Shown one piece after another: positions 21,290-33,640 of a stretch of DNA of 64,000 nucleotides. A program made the position numbers and the translations under genes. The number at the start of each line of letters is the position of its first letter. The stretch's first letter is position 1. The stretch spans positions 8,089,170-8,153,169 of the forward strand of contig NW_019167915.1 of assembly GCF_002303985.1 (NCBI RefSeq), given 5' to 3'. The DNA is from Durio zibethinus (Eukaryota > Streptophyta > Magnoliopsida > Malvales > Malvaceae). The notes under the pieces were generated by a model, which was not told the DNA's origin, did no database searches, and saw only the letters and a program-made list of their open reading frames with translations.

Positions 21290-22985
21290 CTATACTTCTC
21301 TTATAGGCTTTTTATCTTCATCCTATAAGATTGCCATCAAATCTTCATCTGAAAACTCAAACTTCATAGGTTCATAATCTTCTGTAGTTCGATCAGCAAG
21401 AAAATCAGTAATTGCAATCTTTTTTATAGATTTTTGTGTCACATACACAATATCATATGCTGAGAGCATGACCTGTCATCTCGCCAGCCTGTCTGATAAT
21501 GATGGTTTTTCAAAAATATACTTGAAAAGATCCAATTTTGATATTAGCCACGTCGTATGGTAGAACGTGTATTGCCTGAGTCTACGAGTAGTCCAAGCCA
21601 GGGCATAACATTTTTTTTTTATTTGGGGGTACTTGGCCTTGTACTCTGTAAACTTTTTACTCAAATAGTATATAGCATACTCTTTCTTGCCAGTTTCATC
21701 TCTTTGCCCCAATACACATCCCATCAATTTTTTTTGAATCGTTAGATATAAAATCAACGGTCTTCTTGTAACTGGTGAAACCAAACACCAGTGGGTTTAT
21801 CAAATACTCTTTAATCTTTTCAAATGCATTTTGGCATTTTTCATCCCATTCACCAGGGTTATTTTTGTGAGGTAACTTGAAGATTGGATCACATTTCGAG
21901 GTAAGTTAGGATATAAAGCGAGAAATATAATTCAATCGCCACAAAAAGCCTCTCACCTCCCTTTGCGTGCGTGGTGCTGACAATTCTTGAATAGCTCAAA
22001 TTTTATCAAGGTCTACTTCTATACCTCTTTCATTGACTATAAACCTTAATAATTTTATAGATTTAATACCAAAGGTGCATTTGACTAGATTCAACTTGAA
22101 CTGGTATCTCTGTAATCTTTTAAAAAGCTTTCTGAGATTAACAACATGATCTTCCCATTCTTGAGACTTAGCTATCATGTCATCGACATATACCTTTATC
22201 TCTTTATGCATCATATCATGAAAAATAATGACCATCGCCCTTTGATATATGGCACCAGCATTTTTTAGCCTAAAAGATATAACTTTATAGCAAAACGTAC
22301 CTCACATTATCACAAATGTAGTTTTTTTCATATCTTCACGAGCCATTTTGATCTGATTGTAGCTAGAGAACCCATCCATGAATGAAAAAGTAGAGTGCTT
22401 AGCAGTATTATCCACAAGGGTATCAATATGTGGCAATGAAAAATTATACTTTGAGCTAGCCCTATTTAAATCTCGATAGTCCACACACATTCTAACTTTT
22501 TCATCTTTCTTGAAAACTAAGACTATGTTGACTACCCATTCAAGGTACTTGGCTACTTCTAAAAAACCAGTGTCAAATTGCTTTTTTACTTCTTTTTTTA
22601 TCTTCTATTGTATTAGTCGGCATTCTGGTTTTAAAGGCAACCTATGCTCAACCATCTCTGTTTTAAGTCTTAGTATATCCTGGTAAGACTATGGAAATAC
22701 ATCCATATAATCTTATAGCAGATTCACCAACTTTTGCTTCTCAATCGATGATAGTGAAGTACCGATCCTAACTTCTTTTTTATTGTCACCATCTTCCAAA
22801 TTTAATAGGTCACTTAATTCCTGGTGGGGTTCTATAATTTTTTTCTCTTGTTCCATCCATTTCAACAGATCATAAGGTAAATCATAGTCTTTTGAATAAA
22901 CATTGTTATCAAGCTCGCTAATGTAAGTCAAATTTTCAAAATCAAACCCGGTGTTATTACCTTGATCGTCCATAATGTTCATTAT
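21290..22985 (-). pseudogene. Reverse transcriptase and RNase H of element 2
   Basis: N-terminal linker with ...SSIEKQKLVNLL (22713-22982), then KKDEKVRMCVDYRDLNRAS, PHIDTLVDNTA, FMDGFSSYNQIKMA, TFCYKVISF, VYVDDMIAKSQEWEDHV and KLNLVKCTFGI: RT fingers, palm and thumb with YVDD intact at about 22183-22172. RNase H follows (LILYLTIQKKLMGCVLGQRDETGKKEYAIYYLSKKF). Stops occur, for example after TTFVIM near 22302, and between RT and RNase H. Confidence 0.85.
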
Positions 22986-23668
22986 TAGAAAACCTAAAAA
23001 TGGGTATAATCACAAAGAAATATTATTGATCTTGGCAAGGGCAAAGAGAATGGTAATCAAAGAAAAAAAATGAAAAATAGAAAACATGGTATAAGTGAAA
23101 TGCATTGCATTCATTATTTTATTAAGACAATGAAAATAAGCCCAAACACTTAACCTTCGTATGTTCTTGGGCAGAAGTAATTAGAATTTTTGAGTTAAAA
23201 GGTTCAATGACAATAAAAATGGTACACCATTCTTCGAGTCTCCTAAAAAGGAAAAAAGATCTCTTTATCTTGCATGGCTCCTTCATCTGCTTCCATTTGA
23301 AATCGCGAGAAAACTTTCTCTAATCCTATTACCAGTCCCTTTTGTTCAACTTCTGTCGACCTAAGATAGATATGTCCGGCTGAATGAAAGGTTTCATACA
23401 AATAAGGAAACACCATTTTTCCATCAATCGAATTTTACCCTTTGAGGTGTGCCATTCTCTTTTCTTTCTTCTCTAGCATTACATTTTTTTTATCAGTAGT
23501 TGTAGGCTTATAGCCTAACCTCCATCTTTCTTTGTTTTCAATCAGGCATGATGCTCTTACGATTCCTTGTAGAGCTTTCTCTAAGCCTTGCTTGACTTGC
23601 TAACCCTTACCAGTAGTCTGCTTGATCACCATATTCGTAGCTTTTGATAATTAAAGGATCGACATCCT
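22986..23668 (-). pseudogene. Protease-RT linker remnant of element 2
   Basis: Broken minus-strand frames hold RRKKENGTPQR and LFSFLGDSKN-like words in the order expected of the long linker between protease and RT in Tat elements. There is no open stretch above about 40 codons. Confidence 0.4.
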
Positions 23669-24385
23669 TTACCTCTCTCTTACGTAAGTAGCATTTGCTA
23701 CTTCAAAAGTTTTGAAAGAACATTCAATTACTTTTTCTGCTGCCTCAACGTAGGGAGTTATTAAGGTCTTTATTACCAATAAGTCCTCTTTACCATCCAC
23801 ACAAACTTGTTTTTCTTCCATGATAAATTTTACCTTCTGATGTAGCGATGAAGGTACAACTCCGATAGTATGAATCCAAAGTCTTTCAAGTAGACAACTA
23901 TATGCTAGAGTTATGTCCATTACTTGAAATATGACATTAAAGATACAAAGATCGATCTATAATGGGATCTTTATATCGCCAATTACCTATCTTCATGCTT
24001 CGTCAAATGCTCTTACAATTATATGGTTATTTCGCATGTGAGAGGGGTCCATTAGAAGCTTTGACAATGTCGTCAGAGGCATAACATTAATAGATAATGC
24101 ATTATCAATCAGTACTTTGACCATAGTGTGGGACTTACACTTAATAGTAACATGTAAAGCTTTAACACTACCACGTCCCTCCGGAGATATTTCATCATCA
24201 TTGAAGGTGATGAAATTCGAGGCTATAATATTCTCAACCATGTGATATACCTTATCAACAGAAATGTTATGCTCGACATAAGCTTGGTTGAGCACTTTTA
24301 GCAAAGCATTCCTATGCGGCTTAGAATTCAATAGTAGTGACAGTAAAGAAATACGAGTTAACAGTTTATTTAACTGGTCAACCAC
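23669..24385 (-). pseudogene. Aspartic protease region of element 2
   Basis: The 130-codon stretch 23993-24385 has VLIDNALSINVMPLTTLSKL...NHIIVRAFDEA. The family motif here is IDNGSSLNVMP, and this copy reads IDNALS, losing the catalytic-loop Gly. A frameshift separates it from 23669-23920 (MDITLAYSCLLERLWIH..GVVPSSLHQKVKFI), the conserved C-terminal half. Confidence 0.8.
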
Positions 24386-24436
24386 ACTATACTCACTGTG
24401 TTAGATGATATTTAAAAACTCACAAGCTTCTTTTTC

Positions 24437-26900
24437 TTACACCGATTTGTTAACTTGCACTCTTGAGCTTACCATCGATTGAGAATCTTGGCTTTCTTTT
24501 GCGTCTTCTTCTCCTATCTTGCCTTTCCCTTTCCTGGCCTTTTCTGACATTTCAAAAGTGTAAATTCGACCACTTCGGGTCATTCTTCCTATTTTCGTTA
24601 TGTTGACGGTATTTTCACGATTTGGATTATTCGAGGTCATATCAAGCCCTCGCATTACTACATCATAATCGTATCTCCATGAAATTGCTTTATCGATTTG
24701 ATAAGGGAATGGACTAAGGACATAAATGGTCATTGGTGTCTTAGAAGAGAAGATAGTTTTCTCAGTTAGGGGCTCTAGTTTCTCATTATAGTAAACAATG
24801 AGGGGTTTGGGGATAAAAGACTTGCTAGGACACTCGTCACCCACTGTATTCATCATAGAATTTAATGATGGCCTTATCCATCAAGCTCTGCAATGTTTGC
24901 TTAAAGACCTCACAACTTTGGATCGAATGTCCAATTATTCTCCCACGGTATTTACAAAAATGGTCAGGGTTTTCATGACTGCCATTGTCATCCAAAAATA
25001 ATGGTTGAATCATGCCCATCTCATACAAACAGTCGTACACCTATTCAAAAGGGGTTCTGACTTCATCCGTGCATCTTTTGATCTTCACATATTTTTCTTT
25101 ACCCACCATATTGATTTTCTCTTCGGTGTGATCCGGTAAAAGGTTTCCACTGACACTTGGCTTGAATTTAGTATCAAAAGACAAAAGCCCATCATTTATC
25201 AAACCTTGCAGCTTGTGTTTAAATGCCATGCAATTTTTAGTAGAGTGTCTTGTAACACTCCATAATGATAATCGCACTTGACGTTAGGGTCATACCAACT
25301 TGGGTAAGGTGGTTTTAATGGTTTCGCATAAGTAGGAGAGACAAGATGGCGTCTCATTAATTGAAGGTACAAATAGGTGTAAGATATGAGAATTGGGTCA
25401 AAATGAGGTCTTTTCCGATTATTATTATTCTATGAGTTTTTTTTATTGCTGTTTGGGTAGGTTGGTCGAGTAAATGGTCGAGCTGGAAGTGTAGAGGTGT
25501 AATTAGATGGTTGAAGGCTAAAACTTGGTTTGAAAAGCAATTGCTGGGGTGTTCGGTAATGGTATGGTTGTTGAAAGATTTGGTTTATGGCAGGGTAGTA
25601 AGGGGGTATGGATTATATAGGATAAAAGGATGGTGTGAGGGATTTCTGTGAGTCACAGCATTGTCTCCTGTTTTTTCTTCTTTAAAGTTGCTGTCTTTTT
25701 TCAGACCTTTCAATTTTGCCATTTTTTATAGCATTTTCTATCATCTCTTTTGAGATTACCGTATTAGAGAAATTTTTTGTGACATTCCCCATCAATCTGT
25801 TATAATACAAGGCCTTCAGTGTATTTACGAATAGCACGATTATCTTTTTTTCAGTCAGTGGCGGTTGGATCTGGGCTGTTATATCTCTTCATCGATGTGC
25901 GTATTCTTTGAAGGTTTTCATCAATTTTTTCTCTATATTTTATAATGACAGCCTATCAAGGGCTGTATCCAAGACGTGCTTATAATGAGCAAGAAAAATT
26001 TTGTCCAAATCTTTCCACGAATGGATCTTGCTTCGATCTAACTATATGTACCATTTAGCTACTGAACCAATCAAACTATCTTAGAAACAGTGTATCAATA
26101 GTTTGTCGTTATGGGTATGACCCATCATCTTTCTACAAAACATGGTGATATGAGCAGAAAGACACTTTGTTTCATCGTATTTCTTAAAATCTGGGGTCTT
26201 ATTTTGGTGAGATAACCAAGTCAAGCATTAGGCTGAGCTCATTGGCATTAATAACCCCATAAATGTCATTACCTTCAACCGTTTTGAGCCTCTCTTCGAG
26301 TTGGTCCTACTTGTTTCGAATATCTGAATTCATAATAGGTTCTGACCTTTCGTGAGATTTCTCCTGTTCAATAGGGTCATCAAGATTCGGTACCATGATG
26401 GGATCGACTGGGATGGGTCTCAAATTAGTATTCAAGTGGGTCTGCTATTGACTTGCAGAATGATTGACATAGGGGTATGGCTGTGCACTTTGTGGTTGTA
26501 TGTGTATACCCCGAGGAACTTGAACCTGAACCTGAGGTGGAGTAAACCCTAGAGGGTATAATGGTTTTTCCATATTAACTTCATCCCCTGTTCTTGATGC
26601 GTCAGTGACTCATTTTCCTTTCATTGAACCAATCAACAGTTGTCTTAATTCAACCATTTGTACTTCAATGCTTTATTGTATTTCCATCACTCTTTCTCGT
26701 ATCTCTTCCTGTGCCCTTTCGACCCTTTCAAATCTGGTTGTATTCTCTTTTTCCATGACTCGAGTCTGAGAACAAGTATTATATCTATGTGAAATTGACG
26801 AATTTTGATTCTTTAACTTTGCTATCCTTGAACCTTAGTTTATTAACCATGAATTAGATCGCATGATATAATGTCATTGATATTGTTAGTAGTATGAAAA
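24437..26900 (-). pseudogene. Gag of element 2
   Basis: Minus-strand frames give a Pro/Gln-rich N part (PLYPLGFTPPQVQVQVPRG), a capsid-like RWRDITAQIQPPLTEKKIIVLFVNTL (about 25800-25890), and two CysHis-type modules typical of Tat gag. These are CDYHYG..QDTL..NC.AFKHKLQGLI (25190-25290) and CKYRGRIIGHSIQSCEVFKQTLQSLMD (24870-24960). Many stops are present. Confidence 0.75.
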
Positions 26901-26995
26901 TGCATGCATGAAATGAATGAAATGCGAATTAGGGAATTGTCTTAGATCGATCGAAACAAAAAGAAACATTCATTAACTATGGGAGTCTTTATACA

Positions 26996-28052
26996 TCATC
27001 CGATCATTCTTACATTAAAGCCATAAAAACATTTGATTTGAGCATATTGCTCCCTAACTTCATACAAAAAATACAATAATCTTTGACTATGGCCTTGGAT
27101 TGGTACAATCTCTCGTTCCAGTGCTTCCGCCTTTTCAACCATGTTACTTGCTTTTCGAAAAGCCTTGTAGATTTGAGCAGTCAGATGTTCGATGTATTGC
27201 TGCCTCCCTAAACTTTTTGCTCTCAATATCTCTCGAGCATCTACCTCCATATTGCAAGTGCGAGCCTAATAATCCTCTCTCTTGCCACTCAGTCAAAATC
27301 CTATCTATGTGACTCTGATTACTTGTCAATTGAAGCTTCAAGCTCATTAATTCATGCTCTAAGGCTTTTTTCTCACTTTGCAAATCGGAGTTCTTGTTTT
27401 GTTCCCTCCTTAGTTCAGTTTTTAGCTTTTCACTTTCTCTTTGGTGCCTTGCTACCTTTTCAGAAGCTCCTGAAAGTTTTTCTTTCCATTCATGCTGTTC
27501 TTTAGTGAGTGTGGAAATCATTTCTTTGTTCTCTTGAGATCTATTCTTCCAATATTCCACCATATCTCGTAGTTCTTCCATATCTTTTTTAGATTCCTTC
27601 AAAGGTTTACTATCCAACCTTAATTTCTTATTTTTTTTATGGAGATTTTACAGATTCTCTTTCAATATTTTTCGTTCTTTAGTCAACTTCTGTACTACAT
27701 CATCTCTCATCATCAAATCATATCTCAATTGGTTAACCTGATCCATCATAGCCATTTTTTCTTTCTCTAGCCTTTTTTTTTCAATCTCAAACTCTCGTTA
27801 AGTGATCTCAAAAGTTGATAATACCGATACTGAAATAGGAGCTGGCAACTTCTCTGAAATATCAGCTGGTAAAGGCCTAATTTCGTTAACCCTTTTCATC
27901 ATCCACGTAAAGTAACCTTCAACAATATTATCTGTGAATCTAGCTGAGCTCATTCGGTTGACCTGTTTCCATGCTTTGATGATTTCATGAACCCTTTTCA
28001 CATAACCGGATGTTTCATAATCAAACTCGAGTGAACCGAGCCTATGAGTCAT
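26996..28052 (-). pseudogene. Coiled-coil region downstream of the DUF7745-like domain
   Basis: 28052-27798 reads GYVKRVHEIIKAWKQVNRMSSARFTDNIVEGY; 27617-27144 is a 157-codon Lys/Glu-rich stretch with heptads (KKDMEELRDMVEYWKNRSQENKEMI, RREQNKNSDLQSEKKALEHEL); and 27250-26996 gives YIEHLTAQIYKAFRKASNMVEKAEALE. Together they form one long coiled coil that continues the DUF7745-type protein, broken by frameshifts at about 27800 and 27200. In related plant elements this protein precedes gag, and its role is unknown. Confidence 0.65.
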
Positions 28053-28069
28053 AGGGATGAATTACTATG

Positions 28070-29376
28070 AGTCATATTGTCTTTGAACCATAAGGGACAC
28101 GTAACTTACTACCCCTCATATTCATAACAAAGGTACCCATGACTCATCTCCACAACTATATAAGATGGCCATCAAAAGCATCAATGGTGCCCTCCATATT
28201 ACATCATCGCTAGCGAGCTTCAGAAAGAATGCCAACCATTGACCTTTTGTCCAATATTTCCTCCATTCCTTAGCAATAAACTCCTTGATAAGACTGAAAT
28301 GAATAGAGAATGGCCGAAATGATGTCTTTTTTTCCCTCAAAAATGGCTTCTGAGCCAAACAAAAAGTAATTGAACACACCCCATAAATCATCCTTCACCC
28401 TTTCTTCGACAAAAATTAAGTGAACTAATAGTCTCTGCCAAAATAGTTGGTGAAGGGTTTATACCTTTATCTAATTGCTCAAAGAAATCAACCACTAATG
28501 CTTTTATATGTCCTAACACCTTAGGGAATATCATCAATCCATATGCGGTCAAAGCAAATACATCCAACCCCTGATCAGTATCAATATACTTTTTTATGTA
28601 CTCGAGCAGAAAAGCTGATGGAATGGTGTCAACCCCGTTCTTTTTCTTCTTGTGCTTATCTATCTCTTCAACCTCCACTTGCATGATCTTGGCTAACTTT
28701 TTTCTATATCCGATAGTCTTATGCTCTTTCCAATAAATCTTATCTTGATTGGTAGACTCTATATGAAGTAAAGAAGAATATTTTTCGATCATGAAAGGTT
28801 TATACCTTTATCTAATTGCTCAAATAAATCGACCACTAATGCTTCTATATGTCCTAACACCTTAGGAAATATCATCAATCTATATGCGATCAAAGCAAAC
28901 ACATCCAACCCATGATAAGTATCAATATACTTTTTTATGTACTCGAGCAGAAAAGCTGATGGAATGGTGTCAACCCCGTTCTTTTCCTTTTTGTGCTTGT
29001 CTATCTTTTCAACCTCCACTTGCATGATCTTGGCTAACTTCTTTCTATATTCGGTAGTCTTATGCTCTTTTCAATAGATCTTATTTTGATTGGTAGACTC
29101 TATTCGGAGTAAAGAAGAATATTTTTCGATCGTGGGGGCTAAGTCTTCTTAGCTGAATACAAAGTATCGATAAGATGGATCCCAGAACTGTATTGTAGCT
29201 CTCATCAACTGTTCATCAATCTTCACTGACATAAGCAGTGCCACATCCTCATATTTTTTGGAAAAAAAATTCCTTTCTCTCTGTTTTCCATTATTTCCAA
29301 ATGGCTTCCAATTCTGATATATTATTTTGACTGAGATCCATATGCACTGACTATGGTAGCACCGAAATGTGACCAT
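28070..29376 (-). pseudogene. DUF7745-like ORF of element 2, with internal duplication
   Basis: The conserved order is IQFWDPSYRYFVFS, APTIEKYSSLL, DKIYWKEHKT, YRKKLAKIM, IPSAFLLEYIKKYIDTDQGLDVFALTAYGLMIFPKVLGHI and VVDFFEQLDKGINPSPTILAETI, then WTKGQWLAFFLKLASDDVIWRAPLM and GDESWVPLL. The same order is found at 63000-63979. The family is known as a domain of unknown function in plant Tat-type elements. A 340-bp tandem duplication (28455-29134) repeats the middle part and shifts the frame. Confidence 0.75.
28455..29134 (-). repeat. 340-bp tandem duplication inside the DUF7745-like ORF
   Basis: 28455-28794 and 28795-29134 are nearly identical. For example, both carry TATACCTTTATCTAATTGCT at the left and GAAGAATATTTTTCGATC at the right. 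Because 340 is not a multiple of three, the copy breaks the reading frame. Confidence 0.85.
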
Positions 29377-29689
29377 CTACTAAGCAATCTCTTTTTTTCT
29401 TCTGAATACCTTCTGAATGGCTCTTGATCTCTAAGTAACTCTTACACACAGACAACATTCTTTAGATTTTCTGAAAGTTTTTTTGGTTGAAGATTGGTCC
29501 AAAATAATACCCTCTAAAAATATGGTACCTAGATGATACATGCAACAAAATTGAAGACAATAAAACAAATCAATAATGTAAACAAAACAAATAAATAAAA
29601 ATGAGTAAATGAATGAACAAGTATAACATACGTCATAACAGAATATACATAGTGTCCTAATTTAGGTAATTTTCTCGTAAAAAGGATAG

Positions 29690-29960
29690 CATGGCTCTAT
29701 CCTAAAGTTGGACCTTACGGCTCACTATATACCGGATTAAGATTTATGTGTCTAAAGGTTCCCAGACTATTTCTCACATCATCATCCATTATAGACTAGT
29801 AAGGCTCTCTGATCCTCATCCACTACAGGCTACTAATGGAACAGTTCAATCTAAGTGAAAGTGTTTCGCTAGCAAATGCGGAGGTTATCACCTCACGAGA
29901 GCGTAGCTACTTTACTTCCTCCTAAAAGGGATAGAGCTCGGGTCTGGAGCTCATGCATGA
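29690..29960 (-). other. Conserved leader segment between primer site and first ORF (element 2)
   Basis: On the minus strand it holds CATGAGCTC..GACCCGAGCTC, GGAGTAAAGTA-like words, GCTAGCGAAA, TAGCCTGTAGTGGATGAGGA, CCTTACTAGT and GGGAACCTTTAGAC. The same words in the same order occur at 62398-62690 in an element with a quite different LTR. There is no open frame across it. Confidence 0.6.
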
Positions 29961-30180
29961 ATATGCAAAGTGTGTACAAAATAATATATTAATCAAAATA
30001 CCATAAACACAAAATTAAGATAAAATAACAACTAACATTCAATTTAGCTTATTCATTAACATATATATTTTTAAAAAATCAAAATAAAGGAGATTAAATG
30101 AAATGTCAAATAAAACCAATTGAATCCAACAATTCTTAATAGCGCATAATTAAAAGTTTTGGCTTGACTCTCAAATTTTA

Positions 30181-30198
30181 TCCCCAATGGAGTCGCCA
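30181..30198 (-). other. Primer-binding site of element 2
   Basis: TGGCGACTCCATTGGGGA on the minus strand lies 3 bases inside the LTR end. This is the primer site form seen in Ogre/Tat-type elements and ascribed to an arginine tRNA, from memory. Confidence 0.75.
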
Positions 30199-31230
30199 AG
30201 CTGTCGTAATGGTTTTGAGACCATCAGATGTAAAAGAGTTTTAAAATAAAAAAAAATAAAAATGTGAAAGTCACCACTAATCTTTGTTAGGGTGTGATTG
30301 GCCACCCAAAAGTTTATCCTTTTAATAAAACTATAAAAACAGGTTTAAAGTTTATCAAAAAGATAAATTTCAGTCTACGAAAAACCAGGTTGGGTCCGGG
30401 AGTCGGTTACGCGTGGGAAAGGATTAGCACTCCCACAACGCCTATAAATTGGTACCATTTAATTACGCGCTATTTTTGGTGTTGGATAAAAATGGTTTTA
30501 ATTTGAAATTTAGCACTAATTTCCTTCATTTGGAAAAATAAAATTTTGCTAAAAATTTTTATTTAAAACTATTGAGAAAATATTTAAGTTAAAGAATTAT
30601 CTTAAAATTCTCCAACATCTAGGCAGAATTTAAAATAACTATTTTCGCTTAAGATTTAACACAATAATTATTAAAATGAAATAACAATCTTTATAGAAAA
30701 TAATTGTTAGTGACTCTCCAACATTTAGGCAGAGTACTAAGAATTATTTCTTTCGGAATGTTATTTTTATTTTATTTTATAATATCATAAAAAAATATTT
30801 TTAAAAGTATTATTCTTTTTTTTTTACTATAAAATATTTTATGATCGAATAATAAATTAAAGAGAGAATAATGTAGACAATTATTGATGATAACATGCTA
30901 ACGTATGTATGCTAATAAATGTCATATAACATGAAATGCAATTTAAGAGTTGGATTTTTAAGTATAATGAGACCATCCTGACTTTCCAACATCTAAGCAG
31001 AGCTTATGACTGTTTATATTTAAGATCTCAATTTTTTATTATACTTTTTATTTATTAATCTTATTATTAATGTGAATTAAGAACTCGTGTGAAAAACTTA
31101 ATGAAATGGAGTTTCCTAAATACCCCATCATTTAGACAACATTCGAGAACAAACCATTTCATGCGAGATTTTTACACGTGTTCTTAAAGTTTTGAAATAG
31201 ATTTAGGGTAAAATTTTAGGGTTTAAGTTT

Positions 31231-31235
31231 AGGGT
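31231..31235. repeat. Target-site duplication AGGGT of the nested solo LTR
   Basis: AGGGT precedes TGTAGACACC and recurs exactly at 34052-34056, after TTACGATA. Confidence 0.85.
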
Positions 31236-32094
31236 TGTAGACACCGATTTTGTCTGGGTTTACTGTTTTAATTTTAATAATAATAATAATAATAATAATT
31301 TAAAAAAAATAATTATTATTAATTATATAAAAAAACATATAAAAAATAAAAAAAAAACAAAAAGAGAAAAAATAGAAAGTAGGGTGGCTGGCGCTATTGT
31401 CGCCCCCTACGACCCGACCAACCCCTTGTCAGCCTGCTGACCAGCCCCCTGACCAGCTCTCTATTCAACCCACCTACAGCTACCCTACAGCCACCCAAAT
31501 CCCCCTAATTGAAACTCTTTAAAATCAACAACCCATTCCCCCTTTTAAACTCTCAAACCCCCCTCTCAAAAAGCTCTCTCGAACGTCTAGAAACCCGTTC
31601 ACTTCACCCCTACCAAAAATCACCAAGCTTAGATGAGCTACCCCCTCCCTCAAAGTACTCCCAAACACCCACACCAACCACGAAAACAGAAACGCAAAAA
31701 CAGAAACAAAAAAAAAAAACAAACAGTCATCCCCGTAGGGAGGAACCTCATTGCCAAGCTCTCTGCAAGAACACAAAAAGAATCAGATCAGCCTTCATTT
31801 TACGAAAAAGAAAAAGAAAAATAGCAAACTTAAAAAAGTTTAAACTTTGATCTACGCTGATCGGGGCTTGTTCTCCCGAAAAGGACCTCAGATCTGAACT
31901 CAAGAGGCCGAGAGGAGCATCGCGGTGAATTTTGGTAATTATCTTACCACCGACGACCACCGTCGGTGGTCGGTGCGATGCTCCGGCGGTAGGATGGCGA
32001 GACGGCCGGACCTCTCCCCTAAAGCTCTCTTTCCCTCTCCACCATTTTTTTTTGAAAACAGAAACCAAATGAACAAAAAATTTTTTTTTTTTTG

Positions 32095-32133
32095 TTATAT
32101 ATAAAGGACTAAGGAGCAAAACGACGTCGTTTT
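32095..32133 (-). promoter_or_regulatory. Antisense GACGTC/TATA module in LTR-B
   Basis: The perfect 16-nt palindrome AAAACGACGTCGTTTT (32118-32133) lies 12 bp upstream of TTTATATATAA (minus strand). Confidence 0.55.
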
Positions 32134-32540
32134 AGGCGAGGAGGATCAGCGCGTTGACCTGGATCCGACCCGAGATCCGCGTAAATCGACCCGTCAACCC
32201 GCTTCAGCCAACCTTGAATTAGTCCAAAAGAACCGCCTATGAACCGATCTGAACCAGTCCGAACCACTGATTGAACCGTAAAACCGGTCAGACCAGACTA
32301 GCATTGATTGAACCGTTGACCGTTCTGGTTCAAGTAAAAAAAATTTTTTTTTTCAATTTTCTAATTTTTTATATTATTATTTTTGTTATTTTAAGTATAT
32401 TTTTATATTTATGCATGATAAATTTTTAAATTTGTTAGAATAAATGTTTAATTGTTTTAATAATAATAAAATTGAAAACGAATAATAATTAAAAATATAT
32501 TAAAAATGTTCAAAAAATATTTATTATTATTATTATTTTC

Positions 32541-33640
32541 CTTGTCTAGATGTTGAAGGGAATAAAAAATATTTTTTAAAAAAATAATTCTGCCTAGATG
32601 TTGGGGAATTATTATGAATAAATTTTCATAAAAAAAAACACATAAGAAATTTTTAATTAGTTTTCAAAAATTATAAAAAATTGAACCTGCTCCGAAAATC
32701 TGCCTAGATGATGGAAATTTTTAGAGATGTTCGCATTTTACTTAAACCTTAAACACTAATTTTTAATTTTCAAAATCCTAAGTTTTTAAAACCCCTAAAA
32801 ATCCAAAATCCTTTAAATCCAAACCCCTAAAAAATCTAAAATCCCTTAAATCCAAACCCCCTAAAATCCGAAACCCCTAAAATCCAAACCCTTAAATCAA
32901 AACTCCAAACCTCAAAACCTAAACCCTAAAATCTCCAAACTTTAAAATCAAAACCCTAAACCTTTCATATCCTAAAATTCAATCTTTAAAACCCTCTAAA
33001 CCTTAAAATCAAACATTCAAAACCTCTACTCAAGCCCTTACTCAAAACCTCCTAACAATCCTAAGGACACGTGTGAAAATTCTATTCGAAGCAATTTGTT
33101 CCCGAATGTCACCTAGATAATGGAGTATTTAAAAAATTTTACTTCGTTAAGTCTTTTCACACGATTTCTTAATTCACTTTAATAATAAGATTAATAAATA
33201 AAAAGTATAATAAAAAATTGAGATCTTAAATATAAACAGTCGCACCTAAGCCCTGCCTAGATATTGAAAAGTCGAGGTGGCCTCATTATATTTAAGAATC
33301 CAACTTTTGAATTGCATCTCATCCTATATAACATTCATTGGCCTACATACGTTAACATGTTATTGTCAGTAATTATTTGCACTATTCTGTCTTTAATTTT
33401 TATTTACTACTTGGCGATAAAATATTTTATAATAAAAAAGAATCATACTTTTTAAAAAAATTATGATATTACAAAATAAAATAAAAATAATATTTCGAAA
33501 GAAATAATTTTTGGTACTCTGTCTAGATGTTGAAGAGTCACTAACAATTATTTTCTATAAAGATTGTTATTTCATTTTAAAGATTATTGTGTTAAATCTT
33601 AAGCAAAAAGAGATATTTTAAGTTCTGCCTAGATGTTGGA
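32541..33640 (+). repeat. Array of seven hairpin motifs with constant loop TGCCTAGATGTTGGA
   Basis: Motif copies lie at 32541, 32591, 32701, 33109, 33253, 33520 and 33626. In the clear cases a 15-nt loop is flanked by complementary arms of different sequence: ATAATTC/GAATTAT at 32584-32612, GTACTC/GAGTCAC at 33514-33542, and AAGTTC/GAATTTT at 33620-33647. The same motif occurs in the other Tat-type LTRs here (451, 877, 991 and 1034; 30610, 30718 and 30983; 34108, 34203 and 34254). Confidence 0.7.
32745..33060. repeat. Telomere-like C/A tract in LTR-B
   Basis: Many variants of CCCTAAAA, AACCCCTAA and AAACCCTAAA fill this stretch. It corresponds to the G/T-rich tract of LTR-A. The nested LTR-B itself was inserted into such a tract (TTTAGGGT at 31228-31235). 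Confidence 0.6.

Noticed and set aside
31509..32119. Several 60-120 codon ORFs in LTR-B on both strands
   Set aside because: They are low-complexity Lys/Pro/Phe-rich readings of U3/R sequence that differ between LTR copies.
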